Source: Polyangia bacterium
Lineage (GTDB): Bacteria > Myxococcota_A > Polyangia > Nannocystales > Nannocystaceae
Direction of reading: 5' to 3'
NCBI GenBank assembly: GCA_030430565.1
Contig: JAUIKS010000043.1
Span: forward strand, 30,287-94,286
DNA: 64,000 nucleotides
Shown here: in pieces, positions 56,485 to 64,000 of the stretch
Numbering within the stretch: position 1 is the stretch's first letter
Layout of the letters: the number at the start of each line of letters is the position of its first letter
Program-made: the position numbers and the translations under genes
Notes under the pieces: model-generated
Told to the model about the DNA's origin: nothing
Database searches by the model: none
Seen by the model: only the letters and a program-made list of their open reading frames with translations

Positions 56485-57603
56485 ATGACGAATCCTGATG
56501 CACTGAGTCCTTCCTCCAGCGGCGGTAACTTTCGCTCGGACAACAACGCGGGATTGTGCCCAGAGGCCCTGTCTGCGCTGTCCTCGTGCGTTGACGGCTA
56601 CGCGATCGGCTACGGTGACGACACGGAGACCGCGCGCGCGGTCGCGGCTTTTCGCGCGTTGTTCGGCGCCGAGACCGGCGTGTTCTTCGTCGCGACGGGC
56701 ACCGCGGCCAACACCCTCGCGGTCGCCTCCATGACCGAGCCATGGCAGCGCGTCGTCTGTCATCGTTACAGCCACTGGGCGGATGATGAGTCGACCGCGC
56801 CCGAGCGGATCACGCTGTGTCGCACCACCGCGGTCGCGTCCGCCGGCGACCCGACGAAGCTGGCGCCAGCGGACCTCGAGGACATCTTTACGGGCGGGCG
56901 CGGCGACGTGCACCAGCCCGCGCCTGGGGTCTTGACGCTGACGAACCCGACCGAGCTCGGGACCGTCTACACGCCCGCCGAGACGCGGGCGCTGTGCGAT
57001 CTCGCCCACGCGCACGGCTACCGCGTGCACGTCGACGGGGCGCGCTTCGCCAACGCTGTCGCGACCCTCAGCGGGCGTGCAGGTCTTGACCCAGGCGCCG
57101 CGTGTCGGGCGCTGACGGTCGACGCGGGCGTCGACGCGCTCTCCTTCGGCGGGACCAAGAACGGCCTCGCGTTCGGCGAGGCGGTGTTGCTGTTCCCCCA
57201 GGTCGGGACCGCCGGGGTCGCGCACGCGATCACGCGCTTCCCCTTCCTCCGCAAGTCCACCGGTCACCTGCTGAGCAAGCATCGCTTCGTCAGCGCGCCC
57301 TTCGCCCGGGTGCTCGAGGGCGCGGCGCCATGGATCGCGCACGCGCGCGTCGCCAACGAGCGGGCGCGACGGCTGAGCCGAGGCCTTACGCGGCTCGGGC
57401 TCGAGCCGGCCTTCGCGTGCGAGGCGAACGGTGTGTTCGTCGCGCTCCCGCCCGCGCTCGATCGGGCGCTCAAGCAGCGCGGCTACGAGTACTACCCCTT
57501 CGACTCCCCGCGCGGGCAGGTCGCGCGGTTGATGTGCAGCTTTAATACGCCCGAGTCTGCGGTCGACGGGCTGCTCGCCGACGTCGAGCGCCTGCTCGTC
57601 TGA
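56485..57603 (+). CDS. ltaE: Low-specificity L-threonine aldolase
   Basis: 372 aa from ATG 56485; an alternative start 20 codons upstream is less likely because the conserved 'FRSDNNAGLCPEALSAL' is expected near the N-terminus. PLP enzyme of the beta-eliminating lyase group: 'ATGTAANTLAV', 'HVDGARFANAV' with D184 contacting the cofactor, and PLP-Lys K225 in 'SFGGTKNGL'. It cleaves threonine or allo-threonine to glycine and acetaldehyde. It lies 92 nt from the divergent protease gene and is closed by a weak terminator at 57683-57702. Confidence 0.9.
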   Translation: MTNPDALSPSSSGGNFRSDNNAGLCPEALSALSSCVDGYAIGYGDDTETARAVAAFRALFGAETGVFFVATGTAANTLAVASMTEPWQRVVCHRYSHWADDESTAPERITLCRTTAVASAGDPTKLAPADLEDIFTGGRGDVHQPAPGVLTLTNPTELGTVYTPAETRALCDLAHAHGYRVHVDGARFANAVATLSGRAGLDPGAACRALTVDAGVDALSFGGTKNGLAFGEAVLLFPQVGTAGVAHAITRFPFLRKSTGHLLSKHRFVSAPFARVLEGAAPWIAHARVANERARRLSRGLTRLGLEPAFACEANGVFVALPPALDRALKQRGYEYYPFDSPRGQVARLMCSFNTPESAVDGLLADVERLLV

Positions 57604-57682
57604 GGCCGATCAGCCCCCGAGGTCTCGCGCCCCCGCGCGAGCTCGCGTGTACACGCGCGGCGCGGCGCGGCTGATTACTGTT

Positions 57683-57702
57683 ATGTCTTTTGAGACATTT
57701 TT
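57683..57702 (+). terminator. Small intrinsic terminator after ltaE
   Basis: ATGTCT (57683-57688), loop TTTG, AGACAT (57693-57698), then TTTT. A 6-bp stem, so weak; it lies 80 nt after the ltaE stop. Confidence 0.45.
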
Positions 57703-57853
57703 GCGGTCTCTAGACGCCGAGCTTCGCGCGGTAAAATCGCGCTCGGGCGAACTCGAACAGAGACATCGCCTGTTTCTTCGGCCATGATACGTGGAGAGGT
57801 CTGCGCGGGCCCGGCGTCGTCTCGATCGCCGCGCGCCTGGACCTGCCACCGCC

Positions 57854-59062
57854 ATGTCGTCGCGTCTCGATTCCTCCTCAGCGGTTCAATTCGCGTGTCT
57901 ACGCAATCTTCGCGGGGTCGCGCTGTTGTCGAGCGCGCTCATCCTCGGCGCGTCCGCTTGCACGACCGGCTCCGCGATCGAGCCGCCGCCGCCGCCGTCG
58001 ATCGACGCGGGCAGCGAAGGTCGCGCGCCGACGGGCTACGACAGCCAGCCTGACGGGCTCGACTACGAGGGTGAACATGACGGCGTCGTCGTCGACGCGG
58101 GCGTCGACGCCGGGGCCGGCGCGGAGCCTGCCGGGGACGATCGCGGCTGGCAGGAGCGCATGAACATCGGCATCGACGAGTTCAAGCGCGATGACCAGGA
58201 GGGGTACATCCGCGTCCTGACCCTGTCGCCGCGCCGCGACGCCTCGGGCGCGCTCGTGTTCACCAGCAAGCTCGTCGAGCGGCCCCGGGCCGCGCCGGTG
58301 TTGCTGAGCCGATTGCTCGACCGCAAGACCGGACGCGGGGTGCGGCGCGCGATCGCCGAGGCGTTGCCGCGGACCCACGGTGACTGGGAAGAGGGCGCCT
58401 CGCACCTGATCCGAACCGAGGCGGAGCCCGCGGTGCGCAAGGCGCTGGTCGAGAGCATGCGCTACGCCCACTATCCGCACGACCTCCGCGGGCTCCGGGC
58501 TGGCTTTCGCGATGAAGATCGGCGCGTGCGCGCGGCCGCGGCCCGGACCACTGGGTTTGTGCGCAACGGCAAGGTGCTGTGGAGCGAGCTGGTCTCGGCG
58601 CTGTTTGACGAGGACGCCGAGACGCGCGCCGGCGCGGCGCAGTCGCTCGGCAAGCTGAAGGTCGTCAAGGCCTGGGACGGGCTGAGCAGGGTGCTCGGCG
58701 ACAAGGACTCCACGGTTCGGTTTAAGGCGCTGCAGGCCCTGGACCTGATCGACCGCGAGCGCGCCAAGCAGCTTCCCGAGCTCGAAAAACTCTCCCGTGA
58801 TCCCAACACGAGGACCGCCAAGCTCGCCCTGGCGCTGCTCGGGCGCAAGCCCCCGCCGCGCCCGAAGAAGCTCAAGAGCTCGGCAGCGACAACGACGGCG
58901 AAGAAGCCCGCGAAGAAGCCAGCCGAGCCAAAACCGGCCACACAACCCGTGGGCGGGACGGTCACGCCTGCGCCGACTCCGGCGCCGCCGACGAACCCCA
59001 CTGGCGTTGTGAGTCCGGCCCCCGCACCCACGACGCCTGCGCCAGCCCCCGCGCCGCGATAG
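57854..59062 (+). CDS. HEAT-repeat lipoprotein with Ala/Pro tail
   Basis: 402 aa from ATG 57854. Signal 'GVALLSSALILGASAC' with lipobox GASAC (C36). A Ser/Pro-rich linker follows, then about five HEAT-type helical repeats: 'APVLLSRLLDRKTGRGVRRAIAEAL', 'DRRVRAAAARTTGFVRNGKVLWSELVSALFDEDAETRAGAAQSLGKL', 'WDGLSRVLGDKDSTVRFKALQALDLI'. The C-terminal ~80 residues are Lys- then Ala/Pro/Thr-rich, consistent with a cell-wall or membrane-spanning spacer. These lipoproteins are common in myxobacteria and are thought to be protein scaffolds. No enzymatic motif is seen. Confidence 0.8.
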   Translation: MSSRLDSSSAVQFACLRNLRGVALLSSALILGASACTTGSAIEPPPPPSIDAGSEGRAPTGYDSQPDGLDYEGEHDGVVVDAGVDAGAGAEPAGDDRGWQERMNIGIDEFKRDDQEGYIRVLTLSPRRDASGALVFTSKLVERPRAAPVLLSRLLDRKTGRGVRRAIAEALPRTHGDWEEGASHLIRTEAEPAVRKALVESMRYAHYPHDLRGLRAGFRDEDRRVRAAAARTTGFVRNGKVLWSELVSALFDEDAETRAGAAQSLGKLKVVKAWDGLSRVLGDKDSTVRFKALQALDLIDRERAKQLPELEKLSRDPNTRTAKLALALLGRKPPPRPKKLKSSAATTTAKKPAKKPAEPKPATQPVGGTVTPAPTPAPPTNPTGVVSPAPAPTTPAPAPAPR

Positions 59063-59167
59063 ATCGTCGGCTGTTGGGCATCGGGACACGCGCTCGCTGA
59101 ACCTGCGCGCCGCGTCGAGGCGATCGTTTGGAGAACTTTGGCTGTGGCGTGTATAACCGCGCACTGC

Positions 59168-60070
59168 ATGTCCGCATCCGCGCCTACGAGTGGTTTTGGC
59201 CCTGCGTCTGCTTTGGGTTCAAACGCGGTCCCCACCGCCGCCCAGCTCGGCCCTCGTTTTGAGCAATTTGTCCGCAGCCTCACCCGTCCGGTGGTGTTCT
59301 TCGACACCGAGACGACCGGCACCGATCCGCTCTCGGACCGCATCGTCGAGATCTCGATCGTGCGCGTGATGCCGCACCCGATCGGCGTCGAGGCGCCGCG
59401 GACGTGGCGGATCAACCCCGGGGTTCGGATCCCGGTCGAGGCCAGCGAGATCCACGGGATCTACAACGCCGACGTCGCCGACAAGCCCAGCTTCGCCGCG
59501 CTCGCGGACGAGCTGCTCGGGCTGTTTCGCGGCGCGGACCTGGCGGGTTTTAATGTGAGCCGCTTCGACATCCGCGTGCTGCAGGCGGAGCTCTTGCGGG
59601 TGCGCAAGCCGCTGGACCTGACGGCCATGCGCGTCGTTGACACGCAGGTGATCTTCCACCGGCGAGAGCCGCGGAACCTCGCCGCCGCGGTGCGCTTTTA
59701 CTGCGACAAGCCGCTCGAGGGGGCGCACGGCGCCGAGGCCGACACGATCGCCACGCTCGAGGTCTTCGCCGGTCAGCTCGCGCGCTACGACGATCTCGGG
59801 GCCGAGGTCGACGCTCTGCACCGCGTCTCCAACTCTGTCAATCACGCGTTCGCGGACATCGGCCGGCGCTTCACCTGGCGCGACAACGAGCCGGTGTTCA
59901 ACTTCGGCAAGCTCAAGGGCAAGCCGCTACGCGTGGTCGCCAGCGACCCCGACGAGCGCTCGTACCTCAACTGGATCCTGCAGGGGAACTTTGAGGAGGA
60001 CGCCAAGACGCTCGTCCGCGAGGCGCTCGCCGGACGGATTCGTCAGCGGCCGCCTCGCCCGCGCGCTTGA
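59168..60070 (+). CDS. DEDDh 3'-5' exonuclease (DnaQ-like)
   Basis: 300 aa from ATG 59168; an ATG ten codons earlier is possible. DEDDh motifs: D46 and E48 in 'FDTETTGTDP', D134 in 'GFNVSRFDIRV', H187 and D192 in 'AHGAEADTIATL'. This is the proofreading-type fold of DnaQ, RNase T and similar enzymes. The C-terminal segment 'PVFNFGKLKGKPLRVVASDPDERSYLNWILQGNFEEDAKTLV' is a conserved extra module (the 'KLKGK' region) seen in exonuclease/helicase-associated proteins. Role probably in DNA or RNA repair or turnover. It is convergent with the serine acetyltransferase (21 nt apart). Confidence 0.9.
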   Translation: MSASAPTSGFGPASALGSNAVPTAAQLGPRFEQFVRSLTRPVVFFDTETTGTDPLSDRIVEISIVRVMPHPIGVEAPRTWRINPGVRIPVEASEIHGIYNADVADKPSFAALADELLGLFRGADLAGFNVSRFDIRVLQAELLRVRKPLDLTAMRVVDTQVIFHRREPRNLAAAVRFYCDKPLEGAHGAEADTIATLEVFAGQLARYDDLGAEVDALHRVSNSVNHAFADIGRRFTWRDNEPVFNFGKLKGKPLRVVASDPDERSYLNWILQGNFEEDAKTLVREALAGRIRQRPPRPRA

Positions 60071-60091
60071 TCCAACCCGCGCTCCTGGCCG

Positions 60092-61042
<951 letters not shown>

Positions 61043-61234
61043 CGTTCTTGGCCGCGCCGGGCGCCGCGGTCGTCGCGGTCGTCGCGGTCGTCGTAGTCAT
61101 CTAGGGGCAGGTCTGTTCCCTCCAGGAGCGCGCTCATTGCGACCGCGAGCTCGCGCGGGCTCGATTTTTGCCGGTCTGTGTCCGCCGCGTTACCCTCGTG
61201 GCGCTTGAGCGTCGAGTCGTCAGCTTCTCTCACC

Positions 61235-61450
61235 ATGCTCGTCCACCAGCTCCTCCTGGGGCGGACCGAAGGGATGAGCCCCGCGCGCTTGGCCGCCTTC
61301 CTCGACGGGTGGACGAGCCTGCTGGAGCTGTTGAAGCGCCCCGAGGCGTGCATGCCGGCGGCCGGCGAGGCCGAGCGAAGCGTGGTGAGGGCGCTCGTCG
61401 AGCGTATTGAGATCGCGCAGCGGCGCGCGCTGGGCGAAGACGCGGGCTGA
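61235..61450 (+). CDS. Small helical hypothetical protein
   Basis: 71 aa from ATG 61235 ('MLVHQLLLGRTEGMSPARLAAFLDGWTSLLELLKRPE...'); a longer start exists at 61178. The third codon positions are strongly G/C in this frame, which supports real coding. It has no recognised domain; it is helical with a Leu-rich core. The divergent cysE gene starts about 190 nt away. Confidence is limited by the short length. Confidence 0.45.
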   Translation: MLVHQLLLGRTEGMSPARLAAFLDGWTSLLELLKRPEACMPAAGEAERSVVRALVERIEIAQRRALGEDAG

Positions 61451-62485
61451 CGCGCCGCCGCTCGCGAACGCGCCGTGGTCGTCGCTTGTTGCGCTTCGTT
61501 GTTGTTCTTCGCGCGCGCGCGGGAAGAGCGTGAGGTGAGATCCATCTCGGAGCGACCGCTGGGATTCACGGTGTGCGGGAACGATGCGTGGGGAGGCGTC
61601 TGGGCACACGCGATCTCGAGCCGAGCGACATGGTGGAAACACTATCCCGTGAAGGTCGCAAAACCGCACACGCTGGACGGGGCGCAAGCTTGTCGCGGAA
61701 GTGCGCTGCATACATTGGACTACATCGCGGAAGTGGAACAGTGATTGTGAGCCGATTCGCGCGCGATAGATTATCGCTTGGATAACCGTTGAATTGTTCA
61801 ATAAACCTAACATTCATAAAATTAAGACCTCCGAGCGGCACATTGAGCGAGGGCGCGCGTGAATGACGCTGGGCGCGGAATCGCTCGCGACATGTCGTCT
61901 CCATCAGGTCGATTTTGGCGGCGCTCGAGAAAAAAGATCGAAAAAAACCGACCGCGGGCGATCGCGTCTGGAGAGATCTCCGGCCGGCTGGAATCGGGGC
62001 GTGAGCGCTCGCGGTCGCGCGAGCGGAGGCGGACTCGCGCGAGCGGAGGCGGGCTCGCGCGGGCGCCGAAAGAGCATGTTTTTTTGGACATGTTCATGCG
62101 CGCTGGTGAGCGCTGGTCACGTTCTCCGCGCTGCTCTCCGGACGTCTCTCGGCGCGATCGCGCGCGCGGAGCCGCGCGGGCGCGCGCTCGTCTCCGCGCG
62201 GCGCGAACCCGCGCGTCACGCCTGGTCGCGCGCGCTGGCGAAGCGCGCGGCCAGGGCGAGCTGACGCGCGCGCGCGTCAAGGTCGGGCTGCTGCGGCGCT
62301 CGGCGGCGCCCGAGCGCGCCGAGGGTCAACCCGATCGTGATGGCCGCCAGGTGCAGCTAGGGCTGGTTTTGACGAATCTTCGAATCAGCGGCGTGCTGCC
62401 CGGCTTGCTTTCTGGGCAACAAAATCAACAGCGCGTGACGAGATACTCGTCACGCGCTGGATCACGCTTCGATGAGCGTTTTTGT
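61451..62485. other. Long stretch without a supportable gene
   Basis: About 1 kb containing arginine/serine-rich open frames on both strands that I cannot support as genes. Points of note: a short AT-rich segment at 61741-61830 with a hairpin GCGATA-GAT-TATCGC (61763-61777) and TTGAATTGTTCAA; and the terminator at 62429-62459 which belongs to the gene downstream on the minus strand. It may contain a non-coding RNA or a regulatory region. Confidence 0.4.
62429..62459 (-). terminator. Intrinsic terminator of the Fis-type gene
   Basis: CAGCGCGTGACGAG, loop ATA, CTCGTCACGCGCTG: a perfect 14-bp stem with a 3-nt loop. On the minus strand it is followed by TTGATTTTGTTG, 27 nt after the stop of the gene at 62486-62773. 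Confidence 0.88.
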
Positions 62486-62773
62486 TTACTCGGCGATGGC
62501 GATCGCGGGGGCGGCCATGGCCGAGACGGCGACCGGAGCTGGCTGGCTGACGGTCATCGGGGCCTGCTGGGTCACCGGGGTCGTCTTGCTCTGCCGCGGC
62601 CACTCAATACGGTGCTTGATAATGCGGCGCTTGAGCGCGTGACGGGTGATTCCGAGCAGATTAGCAGCCTCAACAATGCTACCGGCCTCGGTCAGGGCCT
62701 CTTCACAGAGGAGGCGCTCGGCGTTGCTGAGGTTGAGGTCTTCGAGGATGATCTGGCGCATGGCGGGCAGCAT
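62486..62773 (-). CDS. Fis-type helix-turn-helix protein
   Basis: 95 aa (start ATG 62773; M5 is an alternative). Residues about 22-60, 'LLCEEALTEAGSIVEAANLLGITRHALKRRIIKHRIEWP', match the C-terminal Fis-type HTH of NtrC-family sigma-54 activators. No AAA+ or receiver domain is present, so this is a stand-alone HTH. A tail of Gln/Pro/Val/Ala-rich residues follows. Such small Fis-like proteins can act as nucleoid or regulatory DNA-binding proteins. A strong terminator closes the gene, and a divergent REC-DUF4388 gene begins 372 nt away across an AT-rich region that probably contains promoters for both. Confidence 0.78.
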   Translation of the reverse strand: MLPAMRQIILEDLNLSNAERLLCEEALTEAGSIVEAANLLGITRHALKRRIIKHRIEWPRQSKTTPVTQQAPMTVSQPAPVAVSAMAAPAIAIAE

Positions 62774-63145
62774 AAGAGAAAACCTGGGACCGGAAAAGGA
62801 TGAAAGGGTAGTTCAAATTTACAAAAAAACAGTTCTATAACCGGGTGTTAAAAATGTTTGTTTTGGTTTGGAAGATAGCTAAAGAATCGCTCTGCTCGTT
62901 GAGAATCGGAATACAAATGCCGATGAGGTGTGATCGGCAACTTATTTTTCTTTTCATCTCTCGCGAACTGGTCCATACAAAGACCTCAATGGAGCGCGCG
63001 AAAAACTCCCAAAGCGAACGTTTGCCTGCGGAGATTTTTTGCGAATCCACCATAAGCGAAGGCCGATTTGGCGCGGTCTCGAGCTCTCCTCGGCGTTCGC
63101 GGAGAATCTGACCAAACCTGGGCCCAGGGTAAGATAGGCGGCCTC
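62774..63145. other. AT-rich divergent intergenic region
   Basis: 372 nt between the Fis-type gene (minus) and the REC gene (plus). It is markedly AT-richer than the rest of the window (for example 62815-62875). No clear consensus promoter or palindrome could be assigned. Likely regulatory; no gene seen. Confidence 0.5.
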
Positions 63146-64000
63146 GTGTCCGACTCCTCTTCTAGCTCGCCATCGTCAGTCCGTACCTTGGTGGTCGTTG
63201 ACGAGATGATCCTCCGAGCGGCGATCGAACGTCGATTGATGCAGGAGGGACACACCGCCGCGTCGGTCGGCAGTACTCGTGAGGCCATCGATCTGCTCCA
63301 GACCGAGCTGTTCGACGTGGTGCTCTGCGACCTGCACATGAGCGCGGGGGACGGCGCCGAGCTGCTGATGTGGCTCGGGAGCTATCGGCCCTCGATCCCG
63401 GTGCTGGTGATCTGCGAGGCGATGGCCCCGGAGATCGGGGCGAGCTACGAGAGCGGCGGCTCGGTGCGGATCGTCGAGAAACCCATCGATCTCGACAAGC
63501 TCGTGCATATGGTCGAGGACTGCGGCCCGCGTGAGGGCTTTTTCGGCAACGACATCGAGATCGAGTTCTTCGACTACGTGCAGATGATCGCGCTGACAGG
63601 CCGCGACAAGGCGATCATCGTCTCGACCAAGCACGGCGTCGGTCGTGTGTGGTTTGAGCACGGCGACATCTCGCATGTGCAATTTGGCGAGATTCGCGGC
63701 GAGGAGGCGTTCTACGCCATCCTGGGCATGGAGCAGGGGACCTTTCGGGAGACCTTGTTTCGCCAGCCGCCGACGCGCTCGGTGGTGCGCCCGAGCATGC
63801 ACCTCTTGATGGAGGCGGCTCGCCGCAAAGATGAGGGCCTGCTCGGCTTGTCGCCGGAGGAGGTCAAGAAGGCCGAGAAGGAGAAGGTCGAGAAGGAGAA
63901 AGCGAAGAAGGCGGCGAAGAAGGCGGCGAAGGAGGCGGCGAAGAAGGCCGCTGCCGAGGCGGCGGCGGCGGCGGCGGCGGAGCAGGCGCCCGCGCCTGCG
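63146..64000 (+). CDS. REC + DUF4388 (PATAN) protein, 3' end outside window
   Basis: GTG start, open for 285 codons to the window edge. Receiver domain: acidic pair in 'LVVVDEMIL', phospho-acceptor Asp in 'VVLCDLHMSAGDG', Lys in 'RIVEKPIDLD'. A DUF4388/PATAN-type domain follows: 'IALTGRDKAIIVSTKHGVGRVWFEHGDISHVQFGEIRGEEAFYAIL', and then a Lys/Glu/Ala-rich, probably coiled-coil tail ('KKAEKEKVEKEKAKKAAKKA'). REC-DUF4388 proteins are widespread in deltaproteobacteria and mediate protein interactions in two-component signalling. The product is incomplete, so the C-terminal architecture is unknown. Confidence 0.85.
   Translation, partial: MSDSSSSSPSSVRTLVVVDEMILRAAIERRLMQEGHTAASVGSTREAIDLLQTELFDVVLCDLHMSAGDGAELLMWLGSYRPSIPVLVICEAMAPEIGASYESGGSVRIVEKPIDLDKLVHMVEDCGPREGFFGNDIEIEFFDYVQMIALTGRDKAIIVSTKHGVGRVWFEHGDISHVQFGEIRGEEAFYAILGMEQGTFRETLFRQPPTRSVVRPSMHLLMEAARRKDEGLLGLSPEEVKKAEKEKVEKEKAKKAAKKAAKEAAKKAAAEAAAAAAAEQAPAPA

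Noticed and set aside
61859..62803. 314-codon plus-strand frame rich in Arg and Ser
   Set aside because: Low complexity; its 3' part is the complement of the Fis-type gene and runs through that gene's terminator.
63176..63802. 208-codon minus-strand frame
   Set aside because: Complement of the REC-DUF4388 gene, which has clear receiver residues.

Overview
The window is a GC-rich, almost fully coding chromosomal segment from what looks like a myxobacterium or close relative. The reasons are the strong G/C bias at third codon positions, eukaryote-like Ser/Thr kinases with transmembrane anchors, a REC-DUF4388 protein, many lipoproteins with repeat domains, a protease with a MYXO-CTERM-like tail, a SET-domain protein, and a retron-type reverse transcriptase with NAxxH and VTG motifs. 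The species cannot be named from the sequence. I found no rRNA, tRNA, CRISPR array, insertion sequence or prophage.

Layout. 1-9561: a tightly coupled three-gene cassette encoding a giant WD40/HEAT-repeat protein (5' end outside the window), a SWIM zinc-finger protein and a retron-type reverse transcriptase, followed by a small lipoprotein. 10-20 kb: lipoproteins, a TonB-C-like protein, a bifunctional class II aldolase/short-chain dehydrogenase, a TerB-like protein, an ABC exporter fused to a cyclic-nucleotide-binding domain, a SET protein, a TPR membrane protein and a Ser/Thr kinase. 20-30 kb: a type 1 periplasmic-binding lipoprotein, a kinase-TPR protein, an exported protein with a coding minisatellite, an MFS carrier, a DUF1802 protein and a zinc metallopeptidase. 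30.6-32.9 kb: an apparent RiPP cassette with a lipoprotein-like precursor carrying four EGSCSA repeats, a strong terminator, a DUF692/MNIO enzyme and an HvfC-like partner. It is followed by a 17-bp tandem array. 33.5-44.9 kb: a membrane protein, pyruvate carboxylase, acyl-CoA desaturase, a lipoprotein/histidine kinase/response regulator operon, MiaE, a VOC-fold epimerase-like protein and a REC protein. 45-50.9 kb: MBL hydrolase, Bpt/ATE-type aminoacyl transferase, a fatty-acid-hydroxylase-like membrane protein with an elaborate leader, a CapA-like lipoprotein and a tRNA-dihydrouridine synthase. 51-55.4 kb: asd, pyrC and dnaA plus a candidate oriC. 55.4-64 kb: trypsin-like protease, threonine aldolase, a HEAT lipoprotein, a DEDDh exonuclease, serine acetyltransferase, a Fis-type HTH protein and a truncated REC-DUF4388 protein.

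How genes work together. The first three genes overlap or nearly abut and probably form one functional unit, possibly anti-phage defence. In the second cassette the precursor is set apart from its enzymes by a terminator, while the two enzyme genes overlap by 8 nt, as expected if the peptide is made in excess of its modifying enzymes. dnaA-pyrC-asd run in the same direction with 51 and 63 nt gaps. Lipoprotein, histidine kinase and OmpR-type regulator at 42.8-39.9 kb form a coupled operon just upstream of the desaturase. The two systems I consider most worth follow-up are the HEAT/SWIM/RT cassette and the lipoprotein-RiPP/MNIO cassette. Family names are based on motifs read by eye; no database search was possible.
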